Shown here: piece after piece, positions 8,305 through 17,574 of the stretch
Numbering within the stretch: position 1 is the stretch's first letter
How the letters are laid out: each line of letters starts with the position of its first letter
Made by a program: the position numbers and the translations under genes
Notes under the pieces: generated by a model
What the model was told of the DNA's origin: nothing
Databases searched by the model: none
Seen by the model: only the letters and a program-made list of their open reading frames with translations
From: Solirubrobacter sp963837485
Lineage (GTDB): Bacteria > Actinomycetota > Thermoleophilia > Solirubrobacterales > Solirubrobacteraceae
NCBI GenBank assembly: GCA_963837485.1
Contig: CAWINP010000002.1
Location: forward strand, 186,001-250,000
Length of the DNA stretch: 64,000 bases
Direction of reading: 5' to 3'

Positions 8305-8333
8305 AAGAACCCCCTGGTTTGCAGGGGGTTCTT
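8305..8333 (-). terminator. Rho-independent terminator after tRNA-fMet
   Basis: A perfect 12-base stem, AAGAACCCCCTG paired with CAGGGGGTTCTT around a five-base loop, lies immediately downstream of the tRNA on the minus strand and continues into a T-rich run. It can also act on the plus strand for the upstream gene. Confidence 0.85.
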
Positions 8334-8337
8334 GATA

Positions 8338-8411
<74 letters not shown>

Positions 8412-8429
8412 TCGCTTGGACAGCAAATC

Positions 8430-9158
8430 TTAGCACCGCATCAGCTCCCTGAGCCGCTGCGCGTTGAACACCGCGAACCCCTCCCAGTCGTTGTTGAAGT
8501 ACGCGTAGATCTCCGCCGTCCCGCGTACCTCCGAGAGGCGTTCGGCCCACTCCTGCAGCTCGGTCTCGGAGTAGTTGCCGCGCCGCCCGCGGTGGCCGTA
8601 GTGGAAGCGGATGAAGGTCCAGTCGGTGGTGAGCTCGAGCGGCTGCCAGGGACGCTCCGGATGGTCGCCGTAGGCCAGCGCCGCGCCGTACGCGCGCAGC
8701 AGCTCGAAGACGTCGTCCACGAACCAGGAGCGATGGCGGAACTCGAACGCGTGGCGGCCCGCCGGCAACACCGCGAGCGCCTCCGCGAGCCGGTCCTCGT
8801 CGCGCTGGAAGCTCGCCGGGAACTGCCACAGCACCGGGCCGAGCTTGGGCGAGTCGGCCAGCGGCTCGATCGCGTCGTAGAAGCGGCGCAGGCTCGGCTC
8901 GAGGTCGGTCAGCCGCTTCATGTGCGTCATGTAGCGGCTCGCCTTGGCCGCGAAGACGAAGCCTGCCGGCGTCTCCGCCACCCAGCGCGCGACCGCCGGC
9001 GGCCGGGCGAGGCGGTAGAAGGTCGTGTTGACCTCGACGGTGTCGAACAGCGTCGCGTAGTGCTCGAGCCAGCGGCGCGCCGGCAGGCCCTTCGGGTAGA
9101 CGATCTCGCGCCAGTGCGCGTAGTTCCAGCCTGAACAGCCGACGCGCGCCGCCCTCAC
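8430..9158 (-). CDS. DUF72 domain protein
   Basis: A 242-residue DUF72 (YecE-like) protein. It opens with VGCSGWNYAHW and carries the conserved VEVNTTFYRL, FVFAAKASRYMTH, VLWQFPASF and FEFRHRSW blocks, ending in YAYFNNDWEGFAV. The fold is a TIM barrel; the biochemical role of the family is not established, although links to nucleotide or metal-cluster-related repair have been proposed for homologues. The GTG at 9158 overlaps the TGA of the upstream secreted-protein gene as GTGA, indicating translational coupling. A longer N-terminus to 9212 is possible but overlaps the neighbour and shows no conservation. Confidence 0.88.
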   Translation of the reverse strand: MRAARVGCSGWNYAHWREIVYPKGLPARRWLEHYATLFDTVEVNTTFYRLARPPAVARWVAETPAGFVFAAKASRYMTHMKRLTDLEPSLRRFYDAIEPLADSPKLGPVLWQFPASFQRDEDRLAEALAVLPAGRHAFEFRHRSWFVDDVFELLRAYGAALAYGDHPERPWQPLELTTDWTFIRFHYGHRGRRGNYSETELQEWAERLSEVRGTAEIYAYFNNDWEGFAVFNAQRLRELMRC

Positions 9159-9526
9159 TGCACCCTGAACCGCGTGACCGGCCCCTCCTGGCGGCAGTCG
9201 CCGCCCGAGCACGCGATTCGCACGGCCTGCCAGTAGTACGTCCCCGGCCGGTTGGCGAAGTACGACGAGAACTTGTAGGCGCGCGGCTTGAACGTGTACA
9301 CGCCGCCCTTGCCGCGCTTGGCTCGGCCGGTCGTCTCCGTGTCGCAGATCGCGCCGTGCACCCGCTTGGGCGAGCGGCAGACGCGGACGAACACCGCGCC
9401 CTTGCCGTTTACCTTCATCCGGAACGTCGGCACCTCGCCGCGGGTGACCGCGCCCTTGGGCGCGATCGGGTGGATCCCGGACGCGGCCGCGACGGCCACC
9501 GCGGCAAGTGCAAGTGCGAGCTTCAT
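9155..9526 (-). CDS. Small secreted protein of unknown function
   Basis: A 123-residue protein with an N-terminal signal peptide (MKLALALAAVAVAAASG). Its mature domain contains four cysteines (VCRSPK, ICDTET, ACSGGDC), compatible with two disulfides. The pattern GTYYWQAVRIAC and a final strand VTRFRVQ suggest a small beta-sandwich (fibronectin-III-like) domain. No family is recognised. It is translationally coupled to the DUF72 gene through a four-base overlap, though the two products should work in different compartments. Confidence 0.7.
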   Translation of the reverse strand: MKLALALAAVAVAAASGIHPIAPKGAVTRGEVPTFRMKVNGKGAVFVRVCRSPKRVHGAICDTETTGRAKRGKGGVYTFKPRAYKFSSYFANRPGTYYWQAVRIACSGGDCRQEGPVTRFRVQ

Positions 9527-9563
9527 GACGTGCGGGTCAGGCTACCCGGCATCATCGGGACCG

Positions 9564-10487
9564 ATGAGCCGGATCTTCGTCACCCGCGACCTCCCGTTCG
9601 AGGCGCTCGGCCGCCTGCGCGCCGAGCACGACGTCGACGTCTGGGAGCGCCCGGAACCGCCCTCGCCCGAGGCGCTGAGAGCGCGCGCCGCGAGCGCCCA
9701 GGGCCTGCTCACGATGCTGACCGAGAAGGTCGACGAGCCGCTGCTCGACGCCGCGCCCGAGCTGCGCGCGATCGCGAACATGGCCGTCGGCACCGACAAC
9801 ATCGACCTCAAGGCCGCAGCCGCGCGCGGGATCGCGGTCGGCAACACGCCCGGCGTGCTCACGGACACGACCGCCGACCTCGCGTTCGCGCTGCTGCTCG
9901 CCGCCGCCCGCCGCCTGCCGGAGGGCGCCGCCGAGGTGCGCGACGGCGCCTGGGGACCGTGGCAGCCGGCTCATGGCCTCGGCGCCGACGTCGCCGGCGC
10001 GACGCTCGGGATCGTCGGCTGGGGCCGGATCGGCCAGGCGATGGCGCGCCGCGGCGAGGGCTTCGGGATGGAGGTCATCCACAGCTCCCGCTCGTCCGGC
10101 CTGCCGCTGGAAGAGCTGCTCGGACGCGCCGACTTCGTCTCGCTGCACACGCCGCTCACGCCGGACACGCGTCACCTGATCGGCGCGGCGGCGCTCGCGC
10201 GGATGAAGCCGACGGCGTTCCTGATCAACACCGCGCGCGGCGGGGTCGTCGACCAGGAAGCGCTGCGGGCCGCGCTGATCGAAGGCCGGATCGCCGGCGC
10301 CGGGCTCGACGTCACCGACCCCGAGCCGCTGCCCGCCGACCACCCGCTGCTGGACGCTCCGAACCTGCTCGTCGTCCCGCACATCGGCTCGGCGACCGTC
10401 CGGACCCGCGAGCGGATGGCCGCGATGGCGGCCGACAACCTGCTCGCCGCGCTGGCCGGCCGGCGGATGCCGCACCCGGTCACATGA
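9564..10487 (+). CDS. D-2-hydroxyacid dehydrogenase (glyoxylate/hydroxypyruvate reductase type)
   Basis: A 307-residue NAD(P)-dependent D-isomer-specific 2-hydroxyacid dehydrogenase. The Rossmann motif is LGIVGWGRIGQAMARRGEGFG (starting near residue 149). The catalytic Arg lies in LINTARGGVVDQEAL, the Glu in LDVTDPEPLPADHPL and the His in VVPHIGSATVRTRERM. The closest known group by sequence flavour is glyoxylate/hydroxypyruvate reductase (D-glycerate dehydrogenase), which reduces glyoxylate or hydroxypyruvate. The ATG at 9564 fits the family N-terminus MSRIFVTRDLP. It overlaps the next gene by four bases (ATGA). Confidence 0.92.
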   Translation: MSRIFVTRDLPFEALGRLRAEHDVDVWERPEPPSPEALRARAASAQGLLTMLTEKVDEPLLDAAPELRAIANMAVGTDNIDLKAAAARGIAVGNTPGVLTDTTADLAFALLLAAARRLPEGAAEVRDGAWGPWQPAHGLGADVAGATLGIVGWGRIGQAMARRGEGFGMEVIHSSRSSGLPLEELLGRADFVSLHTPLTPDTRHLIGAAALARMKPTAFLINTARGGVVDQEALRAALIEGRIAGAGLDVTDPEPLPADHPLLDAPNLLVVPHIGSATVRTRERMAAMAADNLLAALAGRRMPHPVT

Positions 10488-11368
10488 GGAAGGTCGCGGT
10501 CGTCGACCTCGGCACGAACTCCACGCGGCTGCTCGTCGCCGAGGTCGACGGGAGCGTGCGCGAGCTCGACCGGCGGACGATCGTCACCCGGCTCGGCGAG
10601 GGCGTCGATCGCACGGGACGGCTCGGCGCGGAGCCGGTCGCACGCGTCTTCCGCGCGCTCGACACCTACCGTGACGCGATCGCGGGCGCCGACATCCGGA
10701 CCGCAGTGATGACCTCGGCCGTGCGCGACGCCGCCAACGGCCCCGAGTTCGCCGCGCGCGTGGAACGCGAGCTCGGCGTGTCCGCACGGACGCTCACCGG
10801 CGAGGAAGAGGCGCACCTGACCTATCGCGGCGCGACCGCCCTGCGCGACGACGCCGAGCCGCTGCTGGTGATCGACGTCGGCGGCGGCTCGACCGAGCTG
10901 GTCGTCGGCACCCGCGGGCGCGTCTCGTTCCACGCGTCGACGCAGAACGGCGTTGTGCGCCACAGCGAGCGCCACCTCCACCACGACCCGCCCACGCGCG
11001 AGGAGCTGGCCGCGCTGGCCGCCGACGTGGAGGTCCCGGTCGCGCCCGCCGCCGCCGCGGTCGCGGTCGCCGGCACCGCGACCTCGTGCGCGGCGATCGA
11101 CCTCGGGCTCGAGCGCTACGACGCCGAGCTCGTCGAGGGCCACGTGCTGACCGTCGAGCGCCTGCGCGAGATCCGCGACCGGCTGGCGGCGCTGCCGCTC
11201 GGCGAGCGCGCCCGCGTGCCGGGCCTGCACGCCGACCGTGCTCCGGTTATCGTGGCCGGCGTCGTCATTCTCGTGCGCGTGTTGGAGGCCTACGGCCTGG
11301 ATCGCGTGGGAGTGTCCGACCGGGACATCCTGTGGGGCGTCGCCCTCGCAAGCACATCAGACGACTGA
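10484..11368 (+). CDS. Ppx/GppA family exopolyphosphatase-like phosphatase
   Basis: A 294-residue actin-fold phosphatase of the short Ppx/GppA class (two domains only, lacking the C-terminal extension of E. coli Ppx). Motifs include VVDLGTNSTRLLVAEV (phosphate 1), TLTGEEEAHLTYRGA with the catalytic Glu, and VIDVGGGSTELVVG (phosphate 2). Substrates in the family are polyphosphate or pppGpp; which applies here cannot be read from sequence. It starts inside the dehydrogenase stop codon (ATGA), so the two are one transcription unit. A 58-codon frame overlapping its own stop (from 11368) shows no protein-like features and was not annotated. Confidence 0.92.
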   Translation: MRKVAVVDLGTNSTRLLVAEVDGSVRELDRRTIVTRLGEGVDRTGRLGAEPVARVFRALDTYRDAIAGADIRTAVMTSAVRDAANGPEFAARVERELGVSARTLTGEEEAHLTYRGATALRDDAEPLLVIDVGGGSTELVVGTRGRVSFHASTQNGVVRHSERHLHHDPPTREELAALAADVEVPVAPAAAAVAVAGTATSCAAIDLGLERYDAELVEGHVLTVERLREIRDRLAALPLGERARVPGLHADRAPVIVAGVVILVRVLEAYGLDRVGVSDRDILWGVALASTSDD

Positions 11369-11549
11369 TGTCAAGAGTGAGGATGTCCGGAGGTGGACAT
11401 CTGTTCGATTGCCCGGCTGATTCCCGGGGGTGGAGAATCCCCTCCGTCGGAAGGGCGGTCGTGCCTCCCGCCGCCGTCCAACGACACATAGGTCCGGGCG
11501 ATGCCGCATCATCGGCGCCTCCCGCCGCCTGGACCACTCAATAGGCCCC
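11369..11549. other. Intergenic region with one small hairpin
   Basis: About 180 bases between the ppx-like stop and the extended 3' end of the ThDP enzyme. A short stem GATGTCC/GGACATC with GGAGGT in its loop lies around 11383-11402. No gene, promoter or known riboswitch pattern is recognised in the rest. Confidence 0.5.
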
Positions 11550-13271
11550 TCAAGGCACGTACCCCTGCCCGTCCTGACGGGGCCACTTTGAAGCCGCCCG
11601 CCCCCGCCGCGGGCGGCTTCTCTTTAAGCGGCTCAGGCCAGGTTGGCGGAGCGGGGGTATGCGACACGCCGGGTCGGTCAGCACGTTCACCAGCGCCGGC
11701 TTGCCGGCCGCGAACGCGCGCTCGAGCGCCCCGCGCAGCTCGCCGGGCTCGCGCACCAGCTCGCCGTGGCCGCCGAGCGCCCCGACGACCTGGTCATAGC
11801 GCGTGCCCGGGCGCAGGTCGGCGGCCACCGACCAGCCGTTGTAGAGGAACTCCATCGGGTGCTTCTCCAGCGCCCAGATGCCGTTGTTACCCATCACGCC
11901 GACGACGTCGACCCCGTGGCGGGCGAGCGTGTCGTACTCGAGCCCGCTGAAGCCGAAGGCGCCGTCGCCGAGCAGCAGCACGACCTGGCGACCGGGGTGC
12001 GCGAGCTTGGCCGCGAGCGCATAGCCGGGACCGCTGCCGAGGCAGCCGTATGGCCCGGGATCCAGCCAACAGCCGGGGTTGTAGGAGTCGACCACGCGGC
12101 CGGCGAAGGAGACGAAGTCGCCGCCGTCGCCGATCACGATCGCGTCGCGGTCGAGCACCTGCGCCAGCTCGCCGTACACGCGCATCGGGTGCAGCGGGGC
12201 GCGCGCGTCGGTCAGCTGCTCCTGCTCGTCGGCGCGCTTGGAGGTCTCGATCCCGCGCAGGCGCGTGACCCAGTGCGACGTGTCATGGCCGCGGCCGGTC
12301 AATGCGGACAGCGACTCGGTCAGATCGCCGTACAGCTCGGCGGCGAGCGGGCGGGGATGCTCGCGCGCCGGCTCGGCGACGTCGATCGCCACGATCTCGG
12401 TCTCCTCGCCGAACGCGCCGCCGAAGCCGAGCCGGAAGTCCATCGGGACGCCGATCACGAGCGCGACGTCGGCGCCCTTGAGCGCGGGCGAGCGGGAGCG
12501 CGCGAACGCGAGCTCGTGGTCGGCGGGCAGGCAGCCGCGCCCGAGCCCGTTGAGGAAGACCGGGATGCCGCGCGACTCGGCGAGCTCGCGCAGCGCCGTC
12601 TCCCCACGGCCCCAGTAGAGGTCGCTCCCGGCCATGATCACCGGGCGCTCGGCGTCATCGAGCAGCGTCACCGCGCGGTCGATCGCGCTTGCGTCGGCGT
12701 GCCCTGCGCGCGGCGCCGCGGGCGTCTGCTCCTCGCGCGCCTCGGCCTCGCTGAAGACGACGTCGAGCGGGAAGTCGAGAAACACCGGGCCGCCGTGCGG
12801 CCGCCGCGCGACCTCGAACGCCTCGTCCACGAGCCCCGGGATCTCCGCGGTCGCGCCGGCGGTCGCCGCGAGCTTGACGACCGGGCGCACGAACGGGACG
12901 TGGTCGATCTCCTGCAGCGAGCCCTGCCCCCAGCGGAACGCGGGCGCGCGCCCGCCGAGCACGATCATCGGCGAGTGGTTCTGAAGCGCCGAGGCCATCG
13001 CGCTCATGCCGTTGGTCACGCCCGGGCCGGCGGTCAGCGCGCACACGCCGGGCTCGCGCGTGACCTTCGCCCAGCCCTCGGCGGCGAACGCCGCGGCGGC
13101 CTCGTGGCGGGTGTCGACGATCTCGATGCCCTCGTCCACGCAGCCCTGGTAGAGCGAGAACAGATGGCCGCCGGACAACGTGAAGATCCGGCTGACGCCG
13201 TGTGCCTTCAGCCGCCGGGCGATCAGGCGGCCGCCGTGCAGCCGCGTCGTTTCCTGCGCCTCGGTGGTCAT
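11550..13271 (-). CDS. Acetolactate-synthase-like thiamine diphosphate enzyme with frameshifted 3' end
   Basis: A ThDP-dependent enzyme of the acetolactate synthase/2-hydroxyacyl-CoA lyase superfamily, about 570 residues to the frameshift site. The N-terminal PYR domain carries the catalytic Glu in TRHEAAAAFAAEGWAK and the AGPGVTNG motif. The C-terminal PP domain carries GDGAFGFSGLEYDTL...MGNN, the ThDP/Mg motif. The substrate is unclear; the FAD-binding signature of true acetolactate synthases is not obvious. Near 11664-11667 the frame slips. The current frame runs to a TAG-free tail ending at 11550, through the terminator hairpin. One base removed restores the classical ending VAYPRSANLA with a TGA at 11633-11635, just before the terminator. 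So the native end was probably 11633. Confidence 0.85.
   Translation of the reverse strand: MTTEAQETTRLHGGRLIARRLKAHGVSRIFTLSGGHLFSLYQGCVDEGIEIVDTRHEAAAAFAAEGWAKVTREPGVCALTAGPGVTNGMSAMASALQNHSPMIVLGGRAPAFRWGQGSLQEIDHVPFVRPVVKLAATAGATAEIPGLVDEAFEVARRPHGGPVFLDFPLDVVFSEAEAREEQTPAAPRAGHADASAIDRAVTLLDDAERPVIMAGSDLYWGRGETALRELAESRGIPVFLNGLGRGCLPADHELAFARSRSPALKGADVALVIGVPMDFRLGFGGAFGEETEIVAIDVAEPAREHPRPLAAELYGDLTESLSALTGRGHDTSHWVTRLRGIETSKRADEQEQLTDARAPLHPMRVYGELAQVLDRDAIVIGDGGDFVSFAGRVVDSYNPGCWLDPGPYGCLGSGPGYALAAKLAHPGRQVVLLLGDGAFGFSGLEYDTLARHGVDVVGVMGNNGIWALEKHPMEFLYNGWSVAADLRPGTRYDQVVGALGGHGELVREPGELRGALERAFAAGKPALVNVLTDPACRIPPLRQPGLSRLKRSRPRRGRAASKWPRQDGQGYVP
11590..11620 (-). terminator. Strong hairpin terminator of the ThDP-enzyme gene
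   Basis: GAAGCCGCCCGC and GCGGGCGGCTTC form a 12-base stem. On the minus strand it follows the restored TGA (11633) by 12 bases and leads into TTTGAAG-proximal CAAAGTGG; on the plus strand it is followed by TCTTT. Its position supports the idea that the coding region originally ended before it. Confidence 0.8.
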
Positions 13272-13356
13272 GGCGAGCCAATCTATCCCCCCGGCTGGGG
13301 GGATCGCGTCACCGCGCCCGCTGACCGCACGCGCACGCAGAGATAGCGTGCGGGGC

Positions 13357-13524
13357 ATGAGCGAGCCAAAGGTCAACTTCAGCGACGCCGACCTCGAGCT
13401 GCTGCTCGCGGAGACCGATCGCGACGATCCCTACCTCGCCGCGCGGGTGGGTGGGCCGGTGTCCGAGGGCGAGCCGCGCGAGTCGATCGACTCGCAGATC
13501 CTCGCCGGTCTCGTAAGCCCTTAG
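13357..13524 (+). CDS. Small acidic protein, 55 residues
   Basis: A short soluble protein beginning MSEPKVNFSDADLELLLAET with several Asp/Glu residues and ending LAGLVSP. Codon use is the same as in neighbouring genes and the composition is protein-like, but no family is recognised. It lies alone on the plus strand, 85 bases from the divergent ThDP-enzyme start and convergent with the DsbA-like gene. A short palindrome (TCGCCCGGCGA) lies between the two stops. Confidence 0.6.
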   Translation: MSEPKVNFSDADLELLLAETDRDDPYLAARVGGPVSEGEPRESIDSQILAGLVSP

Positions 13525-13537
13525 TCGCCCGGCGAGC

Positions 13538-14188
13538 TCACTTAGCGGCGATCAGCGCGGCGCGTTCGCGCGCGGTCATCGCCGCGTCGCCGACGCGCTC
13601 CTCGCCCCACACCACGCGCCGGTCGACCGCCAGCGCGGGCAGGCGGTCCACGCCCGCGCCGAGCAGCCGCCGCGCGGCCGCCTCGGCGGCGCCGTCGCGG
13701 CGATCCTCGCGGGCGGCGCGCAGGCACGCGTCGAGCGGCAGGCCGGCGGCCGCCGCCGCCTCGGTGAGGATGTCGATGTCCTCGAGGTCGAAGCCGCCCG
13801 CGAACGCGAGCCGGGTCGCCGCCAGGACGAACGCCGCGCCTCGACCCTCCTGCGCCGCGTGGTGGGCGACGCGCATCGCCGAAGGGACCGGCGCGGGCCA
13901 GCGCTCGGGCCACTCGAGCGGAAGCCGGAGCGCGGCGGCACGCGCCTCGGCCCGCCCGGCTACCTCGCCGGCCTCGGCCTCCCCGGCGGGAAGATCGCGG
14001 CAGCGCAGCTTGCGCGCGCACGCGGGCGTCCACGTGACCGCGTCGAACGCGCGGTCGACGCGCTCCGCGGCCAGGTAGGTGAACGGCGACGCGAGATCGA
14101 AGAAGAACTCCGCGCGCACCGCCTTGCCCCCTTGCACATCCGGCCGACGCCGCGTCCGGCGGTCCTCCAGCCTGATGACGTCACCCAT
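13538..14188 (-). CDS. DsbA-family / 2-hydroxychromene-2-carboxylate isomerase-like protein
   Basis: A thioredoxin-fold protein of about 216 residues resembling the kappa-GST/HCCA-isomerase branch of the DsbA family. The signature FFFDLASPFTYLAAERV is near residue 27, followed by the helical insertion domain and the C-terminal GVDRLPALAVDRRVVWGEER (cis-Pro loop with LP-A). There is no CxxC active site, which fits an isomerase or glutathione-transferase-like role rather than disulfide formation. The N-terminal 20 residues are basic and unusual for the family. The start is uncertain: ATG at 14188 has a GAGG-like ribosome site at a normal distance, while ATG at 14197 would place it too close. 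Confidence 0.78.
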   Translation of the reverse strand: MGDVIRLEDRRTRRRPDVQGGKAVRAEFFFDLASPFTYLAAERVDRAFDAVTWTPACARKLRCRDLPAGEAEAGEVAGRAEARAAALRLPLEWPERWPAPVPSAMRVAHHAAQEGRGAAFVLAATRLAFAGGFDLEDIDILTEAAAAAGLPLDACLRAAREDRRDGAAEAAARRLLGAGVDRLPALAVDRRVVWGEERVGDAAMTARERAALIAAK

Positions 14189-14248
14189 TCCGTCCATCCT
14201 CAACTCGTGCCAATCCCGACGCGAGAGCTGATGCCCTCGTCGCAGCAA

Positions 14249-14385
14249 TAAAACGCGCGAACACGATTGAACTTGCGTTGGTGCTCACGTCCCTGTGATC
14301 GGCCGAGATGTCGATAACACCAACTTCGCTCCGCTAGACCGGGTATTCTGACCGCACCTCAAGGCCACGTGTCAGGGAGCCTCCA
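14249..14385. other. Divergent intergenic region
   Basis: Relatively A+T-rich for this genome (CAATAAAACGCGCGAACACG, TTGAACTTGCGTTGG). It is the likely promoter region for the divergent DsbA-like and HxlR genes. AGGGAG at 14374-14379 is the probable ribosome binding site for the HxlR gene. No perfect palindrome was seen. Confidence 0.45.
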
Positions 14386-15078
14386 ATACCACCCGTTCCG
14401 CCGCCCAAACGCCATCCCTACGACCAGTGGTCGCCGGACGCGCGCGCCCTGGATCTCGTCGGGGACAAATGGACACTATTGATCATCCGCGATCTCGCGG
14501 CCGGCCCGCGCCGGTTCGTCGAGCTCCAGCGCGTGCTGCCGGGCATCTCCACGGAGCAGCTGCGCTCGCGGCTCAACCGGATGGTCGCCGACGGGCTGTT
14601 GACGCGACAGCGCTATCGCGAGGTGCCGCCGCGCGTCGACTACGAGCTGACGGAGCGCTCGCGGGAGCTGATTCCGGTGCTCGGCGCGCTGGCCCGCTGG
14701 GGCTATGACTGGACGTGGAGCGCGCCGCGTCCGGGCGAGGACGTCAATGTGGGCGCGATCTTCCGCCTGGCTCCGGGGCTGCTGGAGCCCGCGCTCGGGT
14801 TGGAGGGGACCGTCGAGCTGATCGTCGAGGCCGAGGGCGAGTCGCCTGAGCGTCAATACCTGATTACGCTCGCCGACGGCCGCGCGGAGGTGTCCGAGGT
14901 CGGCGGCGAGCCGCCGGCGGCGTCGGTGCGCGGCACCGTCGCGGCCTGGGTCCGGGCGCTCGGCCCGGAGGGCTCGCCGGACGGCCTGTCGATCGGCGGG
15001 CGCGATGGCCTGGCCGGCGCGGTGCTCGATGGATTCGCGCGTGCGCGCTCGCGCGGCGGCGCCGTCGCCGCGGCCTAG
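14386..15078 (+). CDS. HxlR-family regulator fused to an SCP2-like domain, probable AUA start
   Basis: A winged-helix HxlR regulator (about 230 residues) with core ALDLVGDKWTLLIIRDLAAG, ISTEQLRSRLNRMVADGLLTR and YELTERSRELIPVLGALARW. It is followed by a C-terminal SCP2/sterol-carrier-like domain (residues about 125-225), a common actinobacterial arrangement. The conserved N-terminal PYDQWSPDARALDLVGDKW is open in frame, but no ATG, GTG or TTG precedes it after the stop at 14335. ATA at 14386 lies six bases after AGGGAG and gives a family-like N-terminus. The TTG at 14479 would delete the first helix of the DNA-binding domain. Either AUA is used or the base is a variant or error. The regulated gene may be the divergent DsbA-like gene. 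Confidence 0.8.
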   Translation: MPPVPPPKRHPYDQWSPDARALDLVGDKWTLLIIRDLAAGPRRFVELQRVLPGISTEQLRSRLNRMVADGLLTRQRYREVPPRVDYELTERSRELIPVLGALARWGYDWTWSAPRPGEDVNVGAIFRLAPGLLEPALGLEGTVELIVEAEGESPERQYLITLADGRAEVSEVGGEPPAASVRGTVAAWVRALGPEGSPDGLSIGGRDGLAGAVLDGFARARSRGGAVAAA

Positions 15079-15115
15079 CGTCCGCAGGCAGACAATCCCG
15101 AGCGGATGCGGAGAA

Positions 15116-15140
15116 CGTACCGGCGCCTTGCGGCGGTACG
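15116..15140. other. Hairpin downstream of HxlR gene
   Basis: CGTACCG (15116-15122) and CGGTACG (15134-15140) can form a seven-base stem between the convergent HxlR and DUF167 genes. There is no T-run, so it is a weak terminator candidate at best. Confidence 0.35.
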
Positions 15141-15162
15141 CCGCATCGCTCCGCTTCGCGGC

Positions 15163-15438
15163 TCATTGGTCCGCGCTCTGACCGAGTAGTGCGCGCCGCA
15201 GCGCCATCTCATCGGCGCCTTCCACACGGACGACCTTGTCGCGCGAGGTCTGCCCGCGAACGACGCGCACGCGCGAGCGCGCGACGCCGGCCGCTCGCGC
15301 GACGAACGCGCACAGCGCGGCGTTCGCCTTGCCGTCGACCGGCGGCGCGGTGACCCGGATCACGATCGCCCCGTCGCGCTCGCCGACGATCTCGTTGCGA
15401 CGAGCACGCGGCTGGAGTCGTACGGAGAGATCGCCCAT
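15163..15438 (-). CDS. DUF167 (YggU-like) family protein
   Basis: A 91-residue protein of the DUF167 family. It shows the typical order SVRLQPRARRNEIVGERDG, then VIRVTAPPVDGKANAAL, and finally VRVVRGQTSRDKVVRVEG. Family members are small alpha/beta proteins of unknown function, often near ribosome- or cell-division-related genes. The ATG at 15438 (MGDLSVRLQ) fits the family length; the frame is open further upstream through the tRNA-Leu region, but that part is not protein-like. It is convergent with the HxlR gene. Confidence 0.88.
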   Translation of the reverse strand: MGDLSVRLQPRARRNEIVGERDGAIVIRVTAPPVDGKANAALCAFVARAAGVARSRVRVVRGQTSRDKVVRVEGADEMALRRALLGQSADQ

Positions 15439-15523
15439 GGCCGGCAAGTTCCCGACGGACGCACCGCGGCGCCCGGCGGCGCGGCGGAACTTGCCCAAGT
15501 ATCGCCCTCTGGGCGATACGACG

Positions 15524-15608
15524 TGCCCGGGGTGGGACTTGAACCCACACGCCCCTTGGGACAATCGGGTTTAAACCGATCGCGTCTGACCTGTTCCGCC
15601 ACCCGGGC
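15524..15608 (-). tRNA. tRNA-Leu, anticodon TAA
   Basis: An 85-base class II tRNA on the minus strand. The acceptor arm is GCCCGGG/CCCGGGC. The anticodon arm is ATCGG-TTTAAAC-CCGAT with TAA in the loop, and the variable arm is long (TTGTCCCAAGGGGCGT region). The T arm is GTGGGTTCAAGTCCCAC. CCA is not encoded. Anticodon UAA reads Leu UUA/UUG, codons rare in this G+C-rich sequence. Confidence 0.95.
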
Positions 15609-15683
15609 CCGACCCCGGATCGTAGAGGGCGGGCTACTACCCTGGTTTAGGCGCAACTTCCCCGCTCGCCAACGGTTCTGCGA

Positions 15684-17237
<1,554 letters not shown>

Positions 17238-17244
17238 GGGCCCG

Positions 17245-17574
17245 TTAGTGGATCCGGGCGCCGAGCGGCACGTCGCTGCCCGGCCCGAGCAGGATCACGT
17301 CGCCCGCCTCGTCGCTCGCGCCGAGCACGAGCACCTCTGAGCGCACGGGGCCGATCTGGCGCGGCGGGAAGTTCACGACGGCGACGACCAGCCGCCCCTC
17401 CAGCTCCTCGCGGGCGTAGTTGGTGATCTGCGCCGACGAGCGCTTGACGCCGATCTCCGAGCCGAAGTCGATCGTCAGCTTCCACGCGGGCTTGCGCGCC
17501 TCGGGGAAGTCCTCGACGGCGACGATCCGGCCGACGCGCATGTCGACCTTGGCGAAGTCGTCGTAGGCGATCAT
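17245..17574 (-). CDS. csaA: CsaA-type tRNA-binding domain protein
   Basis: A 109-residue free-standing tRNA-binding (OB-fold) domain. It reads DFAKVDMRVGRIVAVEDFPE, KPAWKLTIDFGSEIGVKRSSAQITNY, LVVAVVNFPPRQIGPVRSEVLVLG and ends with DEAGDVILLGPGSDVPLGARIH, matching CsaA proteins end to end. CsaA binds tRNA and has been described as having chaperone or export-related activity in Bacillus. It is the last gene of a three-gene unit and overlaps the stop of the preceding membrane-protein gene as ATGA. Confidence 0.9.
   Translation of the reverse strand: MIAYDDFAKVDMRVGRIVAVEDFPEARKPAWKLTIDFGSEIGVKRSSAQITNYAREELEGRLVVAVVNFPPRQIGPVRSEVLVLGASDEAGDVILLGPGSDVPLGARIH

Noticed and set aside
11368..11544. 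58-codon frame overlapping the ppx-like stop (TGATG)
   Set aside because: Poor composition, several Pro/Gly runs, no similarity; treated as non-coding.
10484..13271. Riboswitch between the ppx-like and ThDP-enzyme genes
   Set aside because: The region is downstream of both genes (convergent) and no known riboswitch core was recognised.
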